The notes under the pieces are model-generated. The model saw only the letters and a program-made list of their open reading frames with translations. It ran no database searches and was not told where the DNA came from. From an uncultured Bacteroidia bacterium (GTDB lineage Bacteria; Bacteroidota; Bacteroidia; Bacteroidales; UBA932), in NCBI GenBank assembly GCA_902784435.1, contig CACZUR010000010.1, positions 34,833 through 98,832 of the forward strand: DNA of 64,000 nucleotides, in the 5' to 3' direction. Made by a program: the position numbers and the translations under genes. Positions 1 through 8,395 of this stretch are shown here, piece by piece (the first letter of the stretch is position 1; each line of letters begins with the position of its first letter).

Positions 1-18
1 GGAAGGCCATTTCTTTCA

Positions 19-51
19 CTTATCCGTGTTATCCTTGAAAACACGGATAAG
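19..51. repeat. Perfect 12-bp inverted repeat
   Basis: The arms CTTATCCGTGTT (19-30) and AACACGGATAAG (40-51) are exact reverse complements around a 9-base loop. The repeat lies just upstream of the first lipoprotein gene and of a TTTGC at about 62-66 that could belong to its promoter. It could be an operator or the terminator hairpin of a gene to the left; no T-run follows it on the + strand. Confidence 0.5.
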
Positions 52-81
52 TATGCTGTACTTTGCAAAAAGACTTGAATT

Positions 82-1242
82 ATGCAGTGCAGACATTTTC
101 TTGCCGCCCTCTCTGCGGCTTTTCTGGCAGCCCTTTCCGCAGGCTGTGACAAAGACGAAACCCCTTCTTCCGCCACGCAGGAGCCCGACGGCTTCATCTC
201 GTTGCCGGAGGTGGCGCAGCTGCTCTCTTCGCTGCCGCTGGAGCGCGAACATCTCTTGGAGGTCCACGATGCGGCGCTTGCATCGGCCGGCAACGGCTAC
301 GACGAAGAATACCGGATGCAGGATCTTTTTGCCTCGCCCGGCAGCGGGGTGGGCAGCGCCCCTTCCACCAAGGCCGATGCCTACCCGCATCCGCTGCGGG
401 AGCTGCTCCGGGAGGCCCTGCTGGCCACCAAGGCCGGTTCCGGGGAGCCCGAAGCCTGGCTGGATTCCCTGAGCACATCCGATGTCCAGATTTACTGGCC
501 CTATTCCGAGGACTGGGACGGGGAAACGCCGCCCGTCATTACCTATGACAGGGGAGACGATGCCCAGCAGAACGAAGGCTGGGCCCTTCGCCGGGACGGC
601 TCTGTCCAGAAGGTCCTGGTTACGGAAGCCCTGGCCCGCCAGACGCCCGTATGGGTGGTGAACCGCAATACCGACGCCGACTACAAGTCTCTGGAAATGC
701 GCCGTCGGGAAGACCCTTCCTGGGGCAGCGGCGGCGGTACCGTCCTGGTGAAGGCGGCCCAGAAGCAGGAACTCAGGACCCTGGTGCTCCGCTCCATGAA
801 AGTGAAGCGCCAGTTTGACAGCTGGCTGGCCGGCGGCAGTGAGTTCTGGGTGAAAATCGGGGCTGTAGAAGACTTCACGGCCTCTACGGACGCGGAACTG
901 CGCCTGTTCGAACCCTCCCTCACGGACTTTATGATTGTGGTGCGCCGGAAACAGGTAGAGGAGGAAATCCCCTTCAACGCCGTCCTGGTGGCCGACTGGT
1001 TCTCGGGCCTTTCCAACGTGGCGCTCATGATTCTGGAAGACGACGGCGGAACCCGCACCACCTGGAAGGCCAACGCCACGGTCAAGTACAATTCCAAAAG
1101 CTATGGTATCGACCTGGAAATCCCCCTGCACACGCGCGACGACATTGTCTGGCGCGGCTCCCTTACCCGTACCTACATAGAAAAGTACAGCGGCGTCACT
1201 TCCGGCTTCGGCGACGTAGACCTGGTTTTGGAACTGATCTGA
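82..1242 (+). CDS. Hypothetical lipoprotein
   Basis: This encodes 386 residues. The N-terminus is a type II signal peptide with the lipobox Cys at residue 22, followed by Asp-Lys-Asp-Glu. That resembles the surface-export signal of Bacteroidota lipoproteins, so an outer-membrane, possibly outward-facing, location is inferred. The rest is soluble and I recognise no domain; the C-terminal half (from about residue 240) looks beta-rich. The ATG at 82 fits because the signal peptide starts directly there. The downstream neighbour is the toxin-antitoxin pair, with its own promoter 20 bp after this stop, so the gene is probably transcribed alone. The function is unknown. Confidence 0.75.
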   Translation: MQCRHFLAALSAAFLAALSAGCDKDETPSSATQEPDGFISLPEVAQLLSSLPLEREHLLEVHDAALASAGNGYDEEYRMQDLFASPGSGVGSAPSTKADAYPHPLRELLREALLATKAGSGEPEAWLDSLSTSDVQIYWPYSEDWDGETPPVITYDRGDDAQQNEGWALRRDGSVQKVLVTEALARQTPVWVVNRNTDADYKSLEMRRREDPSWGSGGGTVLVKAAQKQELRTLVLRSMKVKRQFDSWLAGGSEFWVKIGAVEDFTASTDAELRLFEPSLTDFMIVVRRKQVEEEIPFNAVLVADWFSGLSNVALMILEDDGGTRTTWKANATVKYNSKSYGIDLEIPLHTRDDIVWRGSLTRTYIEKYSGVTSGFGDVDLVLELI

Positions 1243-1262
1243 TGGTGGCACCGGCTTGGGGT

Positions 1263-1306
1263 GTTATTACAGATTTGTTTTTCTGTAATAACTTGCCTAC
1301 CTTTGT
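1263..1306 (+). promoter_or_regulatory. vapBC promoter with overlapping operator
   Basis: A perfect inverted repeat, GTTATTACAG (1263-1272) and CTGTAATAAC (1283-1292), surrounds the -33 box TTTG (1274-1277). After 20 bp comes the -7 box TACCTTTGT (1298-1306). A protein bound to both arms would cover the -33 box. This is the layout expected for autorepression by an AbrB-type antitoxin or the toxin-antitoxin complex. Confidence 0.75.
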
Positions 1307-1325
1307 CATAGAAATCGACAAAGGT

Positions 1326-1631
1326 ATGGAAACGACCATCATCCGGATCGGCAACAGCCGGGGAATCATTATTCCGTCGGCCATCCTGAAAAGGCTGGGC
1401 GTCAAAGAAGGCGCCAAGGTCAGGCTGGAAGAAAAGGAAGGGGGCTCTTTCGTCCTCAGCTTTCCGCCGGAGGAAGAGCCTTATACCGGTCCTTTCACAG
1501 GTCCCTTCAAAGCTTTGGCCGATATCGTGGATGAGGATGCCTGGGGCGGGCGGGACATGGATTCCGTAGAGTATATCCGGCAGCTCCGGGACGATACAGG
1601 CCTGGAAAAACGTGAACTTCCTGAATGGTAG
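1326..1631 (+). CDS. vapB: AbrB/MazE-type antitoxin
   Basis: This encodes 101 residues. The first 45 residues form a SpoVT/AbrB swapped-hairpin DNA-binding domain: they read IIRIGNSRGIIIPSAILKRL followed by a Lys/Glu-rich strand. The C-terminal half is acidic and would wrap the toxin. An in-frame start at 1242 exists but lies upstream of the -7 box; the ATG at 1326 is about 15 bases after the predicted transcription start. The toxin gene follows after 6 bp. The protein should neutralise the downstream PIN nuclease and repress the operon through the inverted repeat at 1263-1292. The partner is a VapC, so VapB is the natural name, although the fold is MazE-like. Confidence 0.85.
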   Translation: METTIIRIGNSRGIIIPSAILKRLGVKEGAKVRLEEKEGGSFVLSFPPEEEPYTGPFTGPFKALADIVDEDAWGGRDMDSVEYIRQLRDDTGLEKRELPEW

Positions 1632-1637
1632 GCCATT

Positions 1638-2030
1638 ATGTATTTGATAGATTCGGACATATTGATTGATTTGGGCAGGGGAAAAGCGGCTATCCAACAG
1701 CAGATGAACCGTGTGGGGCTTTCCCAGTGCGTTTTGTCGGAGATTAGCCTGGCCGAATTGTATGTAGGTGTCTACAAAAGGAAGAATAAAAGGCAGGAGG
1801 CCCTCATGCATTTCTTTGAAAACACTTTTACTGCAATCCCTATTACATCGGCTTTGCAGACCTATGCCCGCATTCGTGCCCAGCTGGATTTACAGGGCGT
1901 TCGTTTGGACAGTTTTGACCTGCTCATCGGGGCGACCGCCCTGGCAAACGGCTATACGCTGGTCACCCACAACTCCCGGCATTTTTCCCGCATACCCGGT
2001 CTCAAGATCGTGGACTGGCCGGTAGATTAA
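1638..2030 (+). CDS. vapC: PIN-domain toxin ribonuclease, VapC family
   Basis: This encodes 130 residues, the usual length for VapC. The acidic residues that bind Mg2+ in PIN domains are present: Asp5/Asp7 in YLIDSDILID, Glu40 in SLAELYVGV and Asp94 in DSFDLLIGATA. The conserved TLVTHNSRHF strand follows near residue 107. VapC toxins cut RNA, often tRNA or the sarcin-ricin loop of 23S rRNA; the target here cannot be read from sequence. The gene is co-transcribed with the antitoxin. The U32 gene starts 13 bp downstream and may be read from the same promoter. Confidence 0.88.
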   Translation: MYLIDSDILIDLGRGKAAIQQQMNRVGLSQCVLSEISLAELYVGVYKRKNKRQEALMHFFENTFTAIPITSALQTYARIRAQLDLQGVRLDSFDLLIGATALANGYTLVTHNSRHFSRIPGLKIVDWPVD

Positions 2031-2043
2031 GCGTCGAAGTAGT

Positions 2044-3858
2044 ATGAAATCATTGGAACTGCTGGCACCGGCCAGAACGGTGGAGATTGGCATCGCGGCC
2101 ATAGACTGCGGGGCCGATGCAGTATACATTGCCGGCCCGGCGTTCGGCGCCAGGCAGGCGGCCGGCAATTCCGTGGAGGACATTGCCCGCCTGTGTACCT
2201 ATGCCCACCGCTACGGGGCACGTATCTTCGTGACGGTGAACACCATCCTGTACGACCACGAACTTCCCCAGGCCCGGGAACTGGTGGCCGCGCTGGAGAA
2301 GGCCGGGGCCGATGCCCTCATCGTCCAGGACCCGGCCGTACTGGAGATGAGCAGCAGCCTGCCCATGCATGCCTCTACCCAATGCGCCATCCGTACGCCG
2401 GAGAAAGCCCGCTTTGTAGAGAGCCTGGGATATGGCCGGCTGGTGCTGGAGCGGGAACTGTCCCTGGAGCAGATCCGCGCCATCGCCCAGGCCGTAGATG
2501 CAGAGATAGAGTTCTTTGTCCACGGGGCGCTTTGCGTCTGTTACAGCGGCCAATGCTACCTGTCGGAGTATCTGACAGGCCGCAGTGCCAACCGGGGAGA
2601 ATGTGCCCAGGCCTGCCGCAGCCTGTACGATTTGGAAACGGCCGGCGGCCAAGTCCTCCTGCGCAAGAAAGCCCTGCTTTCCCTGAAAGACTATAATTTG
2701 CTGCACCGGCTGGAAGACCTGGCCGGGGCTGGTGTGTCCTCGTTTAAGATTGAAGGGCGGCTCAAGAACGAATCCTATGTCCGGAACGTAGTAAAAGCCT
2801 ATTCAGAAGCGCTGGATGCCCTGGTGGCCCGTTACCCCGAACAGTACTGCCGTTTCTCCTTCGGCCATGTTCGGAATGGGTTCACGCCCCATTTGGACAA
2901 GACCTTCAACCGCGGCTACACCCAGCTGTACCTGGACGGCAAGCGGGGACAGTGGTCCTCCATGGACGCGCCCAAATCCATGGGCGAATACGTGGGTACG
3001 GTGGACCGCATGAAACCCGACGGATTCGTCCTCAGGCCCTCAGACCCCCAGCTGAAACTGGCCAACGGCGACGGCTTCGCCTTTACGGCCCCGGACGGCA
3101 GCATCGTCGGCTTCCGGGCCGATGTATGCGACGGGTTCCGGATCCGCTGCAAACGGGTGGAAGGCCTGAAAGAAGGTTTGCGCCTGTACCGCAACATCAG
3201 CGCGGAATTCGAGAGACAGCTGGAGGCCGCAAGGCCGGTCAGGGAGATAGACGTGCAGCTAAACGCCACGATAGCCCATGGCCTCCTGATGGTTACCGCG
3301 GTCACCGAAGATGGAAGACAGGCCGTGGAACAGGCCCAAACGCCTCCGGACCTGGCCCGGGAGCCGGAAAAGATGCTGCTTTCCGTCAAAAGCCAATTGG
3401 CCAAACGCAGCGGCCATTATGCTTTCCGGGAACCCGCCGTAAGTGTTGAGGGCACCGTTCCGTTTATGGGAGCCGCCTTCCTCAACGGCATCCGCCGCGC
3501 CCTGGCCGGGCAACTGGACCAGATGGAAGTGCATGCACGGCCGCTGAAGAAAGGCGTGGTCAATCCAGCGGTCGCAGCGCCCGAGACGCTCACGTACAAA
3601 GCCAATATCGCCAACGCCCGAGACCGGCGCATCTATGCCGGGCGGGGAGCGAAATCCCTGGAAGATGCCTACGAGCTAAGCCATCGGCCCGGGGTGGAGT
3701 ATATGCGCACCAAATATTGCGTCCGCCACGAACTGGGGCTGTGTCCCAGGCAGGGAAAGACGCAAAAAGCGGAACCGCTCTTCCTCCGGAACGGGGAAAA
3801 GCGGCTCTGCCTCAAGTTCGACTGTGCCGTTTGCGAAATGACGGTCACCGATGCCTAA
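2044..3858 (+). CDS. U32 family protein (RlhA/YegQ-like)
   Basis: This encodes 604 residues, the length of the long U32 class. The N-terminal half is a TIM-barrel U32 domain (MKSLELLAPARTVEIG, then DAVYIAGPAFGAR). It carries a Cys-rich segment near residues 167-196 (CVCYSGQC, then GECAQACR) and the signature FKIEGRLKNESYV. A DUF3656-like region follows, and the C-terminus has further Cys residues (KYCVRHELGLC, CLKFDCAVC). Studied members such as RlhA hydroxylate a cytidine of 23S rRNA, and relatives act in other RNA or quinone hydroxylations; none is a proven collagenase despite the old name. I infer an RNA-modifying hydroxylase. It may share the vapBC transcript. Confidence 0.82.
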   Translation: MKSLELLAPARTVEIGIAAIDCGADAVYIAGPAFGARQAAGNSVEDIARLCTYAHRYGARIFVTVNTILYDHELPQARELVAALEKAGADALIVQDPAVLEMSSSLPMHASTQCAIRTPEKARFVESLGYGRLVLERELSLEQIRAIAQAVDAEIEFFVHGALCVCYSGQCYLSEYLTGRSANRGECAQACRSLYDLETAGGQVLLRKKALLSLKDYNLLHRLEDLAGAGVSSFKIEGRLKNESYVRNVVKAYSEALDALVARYPEQYCRFSFGHVRNGFTPHLDKTFNRGYTQLYLDGKRGQWSSMDAPKSMGEYVGTVDRMKPDGFVLRPSDPQLKLANGDGFAFTAPDGSIVGFRADVCDGFRIRCKRVEGLKEGLRLYRNISAEFERQLEAARPVREIDVQLNATIAHGLLMVTAVTEDGRQAVEQAQTPPDLAREPEKMLLSVKSQLAKRSGHYAFREPAVSVEGTVPFMGAAFLNGIRRALAGQLDQMEVHARPLKKGVVNPAVAAPETLTYKANIANARDRRIYAGRGAKSLEDAYELSHRPGVEYMRTKYCVRHELGLCPRQGKTQKAEPLFLRNGEKRLCLKFDCAVCEMTVTDA

Positions 3859-3880
3859 TCTTACCTCCCCCTCCACCATC

Positions 3881-4013
3881 TCTCATCCGGAAAAACGGCC
3901 GAAAACCCGGATAACAAGAGCCCGGCAGGCCTCTCATCCGGAAAAACGGCCGAAAACCCGGATAACCTGCGCCCGACAGGCCTCTCATCCGGAAAAACGG
4001 CCGAAAACCCGGA
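3881..4013 (+). repeat. Three tandem copies of a 51-bp unit
   Basis: Copies begin at 3881, 3932 and 3983. Each holds an identical 31-base core that starts TCTCATCCGG, contains AAAAACGGCCGAAAACC and ends CCCGGA. The 20-base spacers between copies are similar but not identical. The array fills the gap between two convergent genes and directly precedes the TPR-gene terminator. The core contains CGGCCG and flanking CCGG steps, so each unit could fold. With three units and similar spacers it is not a CRISPR array. Confidence 0.85.
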
Positions 4014-4022
4014 CGAAGGGGT

Positions 4023-4054
4023 AAAAAAAGAGAGTGGCCTGCGAGGTCACTCTC
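4023..4054 (-). terminator. Intrinsic terminator of the TPR gene
   Basis: On the minus strand, GAGAGTG pairs with CACTCTC. The stem continues past one mismatch with CCT/AGG, the loop is short, and a run of seven T follows. It lies 25 bp past the stop of the TPR gene. Confidence 0.85.
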
Positions 4055-4078
4055 ATGTACGTTGGCGGTCCCGGAGGA

Positions 4079-5002
4079 CTACAGGGTCTTGAGCTGAGCC
4101 TCTGCCTGGGCGGCGTACTTGGTGCCGGCGAGTTTACCGTAGTACTCCTTGGCGGTAGCCTTGTCCCCGGACTTCTGGGCGGTGGCGGCGATGGTGAAGA
4201 TGATGTCGGCCGCGTTCTTGGCGTTAGGGGTGAGCTCCAGATACTTCTTGTAGGCGTCGATGGCCTTGGCGCTCTTGCCGGCCTTGGTGAGGGCATTGGC
4301 CATGAGCATGTAGGCGTTGCCGCTTTCTGCGTAGCTGTTGGATTTCTCGAAAGCCTCGATGGCTTCGGCGTTCTTACCGGCCTTCATCAGGGCCTGTCCC
4401 TGCTTCAGGTAGGTGGTGCCCAGCAGTTTGGCCGCGTTTTCCTGGCCCATTTCGTTGGCCTTGGTAAGGGCGGCGATGGCTTTGTCCGTGGCACCGCTCT
4501 GCAGAAGGGCCTGACCGTACAGGAGGAATGCCTGGCCGTTGTCCGGGGTGAGGATGGTTACCTGCTCCAGGGCGGCTACGGCACCGGCGAAGTCCTTTTC
4601 CTTCAGCAGGGTGGAACCTTTGCGGAGGTATACGTTGGGAACCAGCGTGGCCACTTCCTCTGTGGCGGCTGCGGCCTCATAGGCGGCGGCGACACCCTTG
4701 GCTTCTTCCAGCGTGGCCAGGGCTTCGTCGTACTTGGCGTCGTTGATCTGTTCCTTGGCGATGGAAAGGAGCGTGGAAGGGATGGCTTCCTTGCACTTGG
4801 CAGTCAGGTCGGCGGCATCATCCCCCTCCAGGGCGGATACGACCTCCAGGGCGGCGCGGAAATGACCCAGTGCTTCCACTTTATTGGTTTCCAGTGCCTG
4901 GGCACCGGCATTGAAGGATTCTACTGCTGCGTTGATGTCCTGGGCAAGCGCCACAGAGACACTGAGCCCGAAAGCTGCGAGCGCTACAAAAAATCTTTTC
5001 AT
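4079..5002 (-). CDS. Periplasmic tetratricopeptide-repeat protein
   Basis: This encodes 307 residues with a cleavable signal peptide (MKRFFVALAAFGLSVSVALAQ). The body is alpha-helical and Ala-rich. At least four TPR-like helical pairs are visible from about residue 95 to the end, with the phrases AFLLYGQALLQSG, YLKQGQALMKAGKNAEAIEAFEKS and YMLMANALTKAGKSAKAIDAYKKYL. TPR proteins are scaffolds; the partner is unknown. The ATG at 5002 is chosen because it opens the signal peptide; an in-frame ATG at 5032 would add ten residues that do not belong to it. The gene has its own promoter and terminator, so it is monocistronic. Its 5' leader starts with a 12-base motif shared with the TonB gene at 32941. 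Confidence 0.85.
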   Translation of the reverse strand: MKRFFVALAAFGLSVSVALAQDINAAVESFNAGAQALETNKVEALGHFRAALEVVSALEGDDAADLTAKCKEAIPSTLLSIAKEQINDAKYDEALATLEEAKGVAAAYEAAAATEEVATLVPNVYLRKGSTLLKEKDFAGAVAALEQVTILTPDNGQAFLLYGQALLQSGATDKAIAALTKANEMGQENAAKLLGTTYLKQGQALMKAGKNAEAIEAFEKSNSYAESGNAYMLMANALTKAGKSAKAIDAYKKYLELTPNAKNAADIIFTIAATAQKSGDKATAKEYYGKLAGTKYAAQAEAQLKTL

Positions 5003-5031
5003 AAGGCTTTTGTTTATTGTTAAGTTATACA

Positions 5032-5080
5032 TTACTCACTAACGGAATTGCAAAAATAGCAAAATATGTTGTAATTTTGC
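5032..5080. promoter_or_regulatory. Divergent promoters between TPR and M16-like genes
   Basis: On the minus strand the -7 box TATTTTTGC spans 5058-5050, and the transcript should start near 5046. Its first bases include GTTAGTGAGTAA (5043-5032). On the plus strand ATTG (5047-5050) and the -7 box TAATTTTGC (5072-5080) lie 21 bp apart. The plus box touches the ATG at 5081, so that ATG is too close to be translated and the next in-frame ATG at 5099 is used. Confidence 0.75.
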
Positions 5081-5098
5081 ATGAAAATCCATGTAAAA

Positions 5099-7618
5099 AT
5101 GAACTTTTGGAGGCTCAAACATACCCTGCTTGCTTTCTGCGCCCTGTTTGTCTGGTCAATAACCGTGCCAGCGCAGGTCCAGTTGCCTCCGTTACCCGTC
5201 GATAAACGCATCCAGAAGGGTACGCTGCCCTGCGGTGTCACCTATTATATGGTGACGGACCCCGCCGTGAAAGGCTATGCCGATGTAGCCATTGTCCGCC
5301 GCGACGAGCCCCTTTCGTCCTCGCAGCGGGATAACTTGCAGTCGGCCTTTTTCGGCCGGATGGGCATCGCTCCCTCTGCAGAAGGCTTCCTGTCGGACTG
5401 GGATGGTTCTACGGTGTATCATTTCCGCGACGTTCCCTTTTACCGGCCCGAAGTCCTGGATTCCACGTTGCTGTACACTTTCTCCCAGGTGGCCCGTTCC
5501 CGCGCCCAGCAGGCGGTCATCGTGAGCGGGGACATCGATGCCGTGGAACTGAAGAAGAAGATGGATATCTTCTCCATGCTGGTGCCCCGGATGCTGGTGC
5601 GGGAAAACCATGCCCCGGATTACGTCTGGGAGCCTTCGCCCGCCCCGGTGGTGAATGTCCGCACCGACGGAGAGGCGGAGGTGTCCGTCACCTACTCCGG
5701 CGCCCGCATCCCCTTCGATTATATGAACACGGCCCAGGCCATCGTCACCGATATCTTCGGCCGGGAGTTCCTCTCGCTGCTCCAGCATCGCCTGGAGCGC
5801 AATTTCCGCGATGCCGGGCTGCCGTACGGGGAAATCGGCTTCCGTTCCCTGCGCAGCGCCGATTATGGCGGCGACGAGCGGTATACCGTCTATGTGCGGG
5901 TGCGGCCCGACCAGCTGGACCCGGCGATGCGCGTCATTTCCTCTACCCTGGGCGAGATGGATGCTTTCGGCGTGGCCGTGGACGAGTTCCGGGAGGCCAA
6001 GCAGTCCATCCTGCCGGACTTCCGCCGGCGTTCGGCCACCTTGCCCCCGGCCGGCTCTTATGTGAACCGCTGCATTGCCAATTTCCTGTATGGCGCCAAT
6101 CTGGCTCCCGTGGACGAGGCTCTTCGCTTCTTCGCGCGGAAGAATGTGGCCGACAGCACGGAAACGCGTCTGTTCAACCACTTCGCCGGCGCGCTGCTGG
6201 AGCAGTTGAGCAACCTGACGCTGGAGTTCCGGGGCGCACCGGATTCCCTGGACCACGACGCTGCGCTGTTCTACTATAATTTGGCCTATCTCTATGGCTC
6301 TATCGCCCGTTCCGGTAAGGATTACAGCTGGCGCAGCCAGGATACGCTGGGCCTGCAGGTTGCCTGCCCCAGGGTCAAGATCCGCAGCGAAAAGACGGAA
6401 GCCGTGACCGGAGGCACCCTGTGGACCTTCTCCAACGGCATGCGGGTGGTGTTCAAGAAAGTGAAAGGCTCCGGCATGTTCTCCTATGCCTGGCACCTGA
6501 ACGGAGGCCTGGCGCAGATTCCGGACCTGAAGGAGGGTGAAGGCGGTTACATCGGCGACATGCTGCTGCTCTCCGATGCCGGCGGCCTGCCCGCTGCTAC
6601 CTTCCGGGACCTGCTGGTGGCCGGCGGCATCTCCATGACCCCCAAGGTGGGGCTTCACAGCATGTCCGTGAGCGGGCATGCCCCGTCGGACCGTTTCATG
6701 CTGCTGGTCAAGTCTTTCCTGGCCCTGGCCAATACCCGTGCACAGAATGTGTCGGAATTCAATGCCTATTACCAGCGGGCGCAGGTGGTCCCGGACAACC
6801 TGGACGGGAAGCTCTCCCGCCTGTTGCATCCCGGATACCGTTATGGGGCCTATAAGAAAAAATCGGCCCTGTCCCAGCAAACCTGGCAGAAGGCGGAACA
6901 GTATTTCCAGGACCGTTTCTCCCGCGTGAACGACGGCACGCTCATCCTGGCCGGAGACCTGGACGAAGACTTCGTAAAACGCGTGCTGCAGCTGTATCTG
7001 GGCGGCTTCCGCGTCCTTCGCGGCAGCCTGGTGCGCAAGGTGGTGGAGATGCCCACCCTGAGCGGGGTATCCACCCATACGGAAGCGGGCGTAAGCCCTG
7101 CCATCCACGTGCTGATGGATGCCGAATACACCATGACCCTGGATCACTTCTATACGGCGCAGGTGGCGGTTCCCGCCCTGAAGCAGGCACTCCTGCGTGC
7201 CCTTTCCGGCACGGCCTATTCGCCGGAAGTCACGCTGGAATATACGGCCCAGCCCCAGGAGCGTTTCCAACTGCTGGTCTCCTGCACGCCCGTCCCGCAG
7301 GATGCCCTGCCTGCAGATGTTATGGAACTGTCAGAGGAGCAGGTGCTTACCCTTGTCCGCTCGGCCATCGTGCAAGCTTGCACGCATGCCCCCGAGCCCA
7401 CGGACCTCAAGGCGTGGAAAGCCCGTCTGGAGGCCGATGCCAAGGCGCTTCTGTCCCATCCGGACGGCTTTGTGACCACACTTCTGGCCCGCTATTCGGC
7501 CAACAAGGACATGACTTCCCGTTACCAGGAAGGCATTGCGGGCATCAGCGCGGCCGGCGTGCAGCAGTTCCTTACCACCCTGGCCGCCGGCGGCCGCATC
7601 GAGTACCTTGTACAATAG
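5099..7618 (+). CDS. Secreted M16-like protein lacking the zinc motif
   Basis: This encodes 839 residues with a signal peptide (FWRLKHTLLAFCALFVW, ending near VPAQ). The mature part begins like a pitrilysin-family peptidase (IQKGTLPCGVTYYMV). A second half-unit begins near residue 440 (LWTFSNGMRVVFKKV). The HxxEH zinc motif that should follow the first strand is absent; the corresponding stretch reads DEPLSSSQRDNLQSAFFGR. It therefore looks like a non-catalytic member, as found in paired M16 systems. The ATG at 5099 is preferred over 5081 because the -7 box ends at 5080. The role is unknown; it may bind peptides or partner with an active M16 encoded elsewhere. Confidence 0.72.
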   Translation: MNFWRLKHTLLAFCALFVWSITVPAQVQLPPLPVDKRIQKGTLPCGVTYYMVTDPAVKGYADVAIVRRDEPLSSSQRDNLQSAFFGRMGIAPSAEGFLSDWDGSTVYHFRDVPFYRPEVLDSTLLYTFSQVARSRAQQAVIVSGDIDAVELKKKMDIFSMLVPRMLVRENHAPDYVWEPSPAPVVNVRTDGEAEVSVTYSGARIPFDYMNTAQAIVTDIFGREFLSLLQHRLERNFRDAGLPYGEIGFRSLRSADYGGDERYTVYVRVRPDQLDPAMRVISSTLGEMDAFGVAVDEFREAKQSILPDFRRRSATLPPAGSYVNRCIANFLYGANLAPVDEALRFFARKNVADSTETRLFNHFAGALLEQLSNLTLEFRGAPDSLDHDAALFYYNLAYLYGSIARSGKDYSWRSQDTLGLQVACPRVKIRSEKTEAVTGGTLWTFSNGMRVVFKKVKGSGMFSYAWHLNGGLAQIPDLKEGEGGYIGDMLLLSDAGGLPAATFRDLLVAGGISMTPKVGLHSMSVSGHAPSDRFMLLVKSFLALANTRAQNVSEFNAYYQRAQVVPDNLDGKLSRLLHPGYRYGAYKKKSALSQQTWQKAEQYFQDRFSRVNDGTLILAGDLDEDFVKRVLQLYLGGFRVLRGSLVRKVVEMPTLSGVSTHTEAGVSPAIHVLMDAEYTMTLDHFYTAQVAVPALKQALLRALSGTAYSPEVTLEYTAQPQERFQLLVSCTPVPQDALPADVMELSEEQVLTLVRSAIVQACTHAPEPTDLKAWKARLEADAKALLSHPDGFVTTLLARYSANKDMTSRYQEGIAGISAAGVQQFLTTLAAGGRIEYLVQ

Positions 7619-7622
7619 CGTC

Positions 7623-8219
7623 ATGAAATTTGGCACGATCATAGAAATTGGCGACGTCCTGGTGTCGGAAGACGTCATCCTGGAGTTCTTTGCCTGCGAT
7701 TACCCCGTATGCAAAGGCAAATGCTGCATCATCGGGGACAGCGGCGCCCCCCTCAAGGAGGAAGAACTGGAGCTCCTGGAGGCCCATTACGACGTGTTTT
7801 CTCCGCTGATGCGCCCGGAGGGCAGGGCGGCCGTCGAGGCCAAAGGCTTTTTCGAAATCGACCGGGACGGAGACATTGTCACGCCCCTGGTGCCGGGCAG
7901 CGAGGAATGCGCCTTCTGCCATTTCCGGGAAGACGGCAGCTGCATGTGCGCCATCGAGCGCCGGTTCGACCAGGGACTGTCCACTTTCCGCAAACCCATT
8001 TCCTGCTCGCTCTATCCCATCCGGGTGGTGGATCTGGGCGGCGGCCGGGTAGGTCTGAACCTGCACCGCTGGGATATTTGCAAGGACGCCTATGAAAAAG
8101 GGCGCCGCGAAGGAATCCGTGTGTACGAATTCCTCCGCGGACCGCTTACAGACGCTTTTGGCGAGGAGTTTTACTCCGCTTTGTCGGCGGCGGCCAAAAT
8201 GCTCATCGCCGCCTCGTAA
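7623..8219 (+). CDS. DUF3109 family protein
   Basis: This encodes 198 residues. The sequence matches the Bacteroidota DUF3109 family: an N-terminal Cys cluster CDYPVCKGKCC followed by IGDSGAPLKEEEL, then CAFCHFREDGSCMCAIE in the middle and KPISCSLYPIRV. The many conserved Cys suggest a bound Fe-S cluster or zinc, as in the related YkgJ-type proteins. No biochemical role is established. The start at 7623 opens the family N-terminus, only 4 bp after the M16-like stop, so the two genes are probably co-transcribed. The 3' end overlaps the convergent DUF2007 gene by 49 bp. Confidence 0.85.
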   Translation: MKFGTIIEIGDVLVSEDVILEFFACDYPVCKGKCCIIGDSGAPLKEEELELLEAHYDVFSPLMRPEGRAAVEAKGFFEIDRDGDIVTPLVPGSEECAFCHFREDGSCMCAIERRFDQGLSTFRKPISCSLYPIRVVDLGGGRVGLNLHRWDICKDAYEKGRREGIRVYEFLRGPLTDAFGEEFYSALSAAAKMLIAAS

Positions 8220-8395
8220 TCGCTTGCGTTCACTTTTACTTCGATGGGCTTTGCATAGCTCAGCGAAGGGTAGGATGAGTCTGCGCCGAACACGCCGGCG
8301 GGGATTCCGTTGTCGCCCAGCAGGGCCACACACATGTCGGCCTGTACCCTTTCGGTGAAGGTGGCCACGGTTTTGAATCCTTGTGAATCAGTCAT
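8171..8395 (-). CDS. DUF2007-like small protein
   Basis: This encodes 74 residues that fit the DUF2007 fold: FKTVATFTERVQADMCVALL, then a Gly/Asp loop, a YAKPIEVKV strand and the final helix YEAAMSILAA. Family members are annotated as putative signal-transducing proteins on weak grounds. It is the last gene of the hemW cluster: its ATG overlaps the stop of the preceding membrane-protein gene by 8 bp. Its 3' end lies inside the convergent DUF3109 gene. Confidence 0.72.
   Translation of the reverse strand: MTDSQGFKTVATFTERVQADMCVALLGDNGIPAGVFGADSSYPSLSYAKPIEVKVNASDYEAAMSILAAADKAE

Noticed and set aside
3881-4013. CRISPR array
   Set aside because: There are only three units, the spacers resemble one another, and no cas genes are present.
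5081-5098. ATG at 5081 as start of the M16-like protein
   Set aside because: It directly touches the -7 box (5072-5080), so it would lie before or at the transcription start; ATG 5099 also opens a better signal peptide.
5192-7270. 692-codon frame opposite the M16-like gene
   Set aside because: It has no start signal or domain and lies wholly antisense to a gene with promoter and signal peptide.
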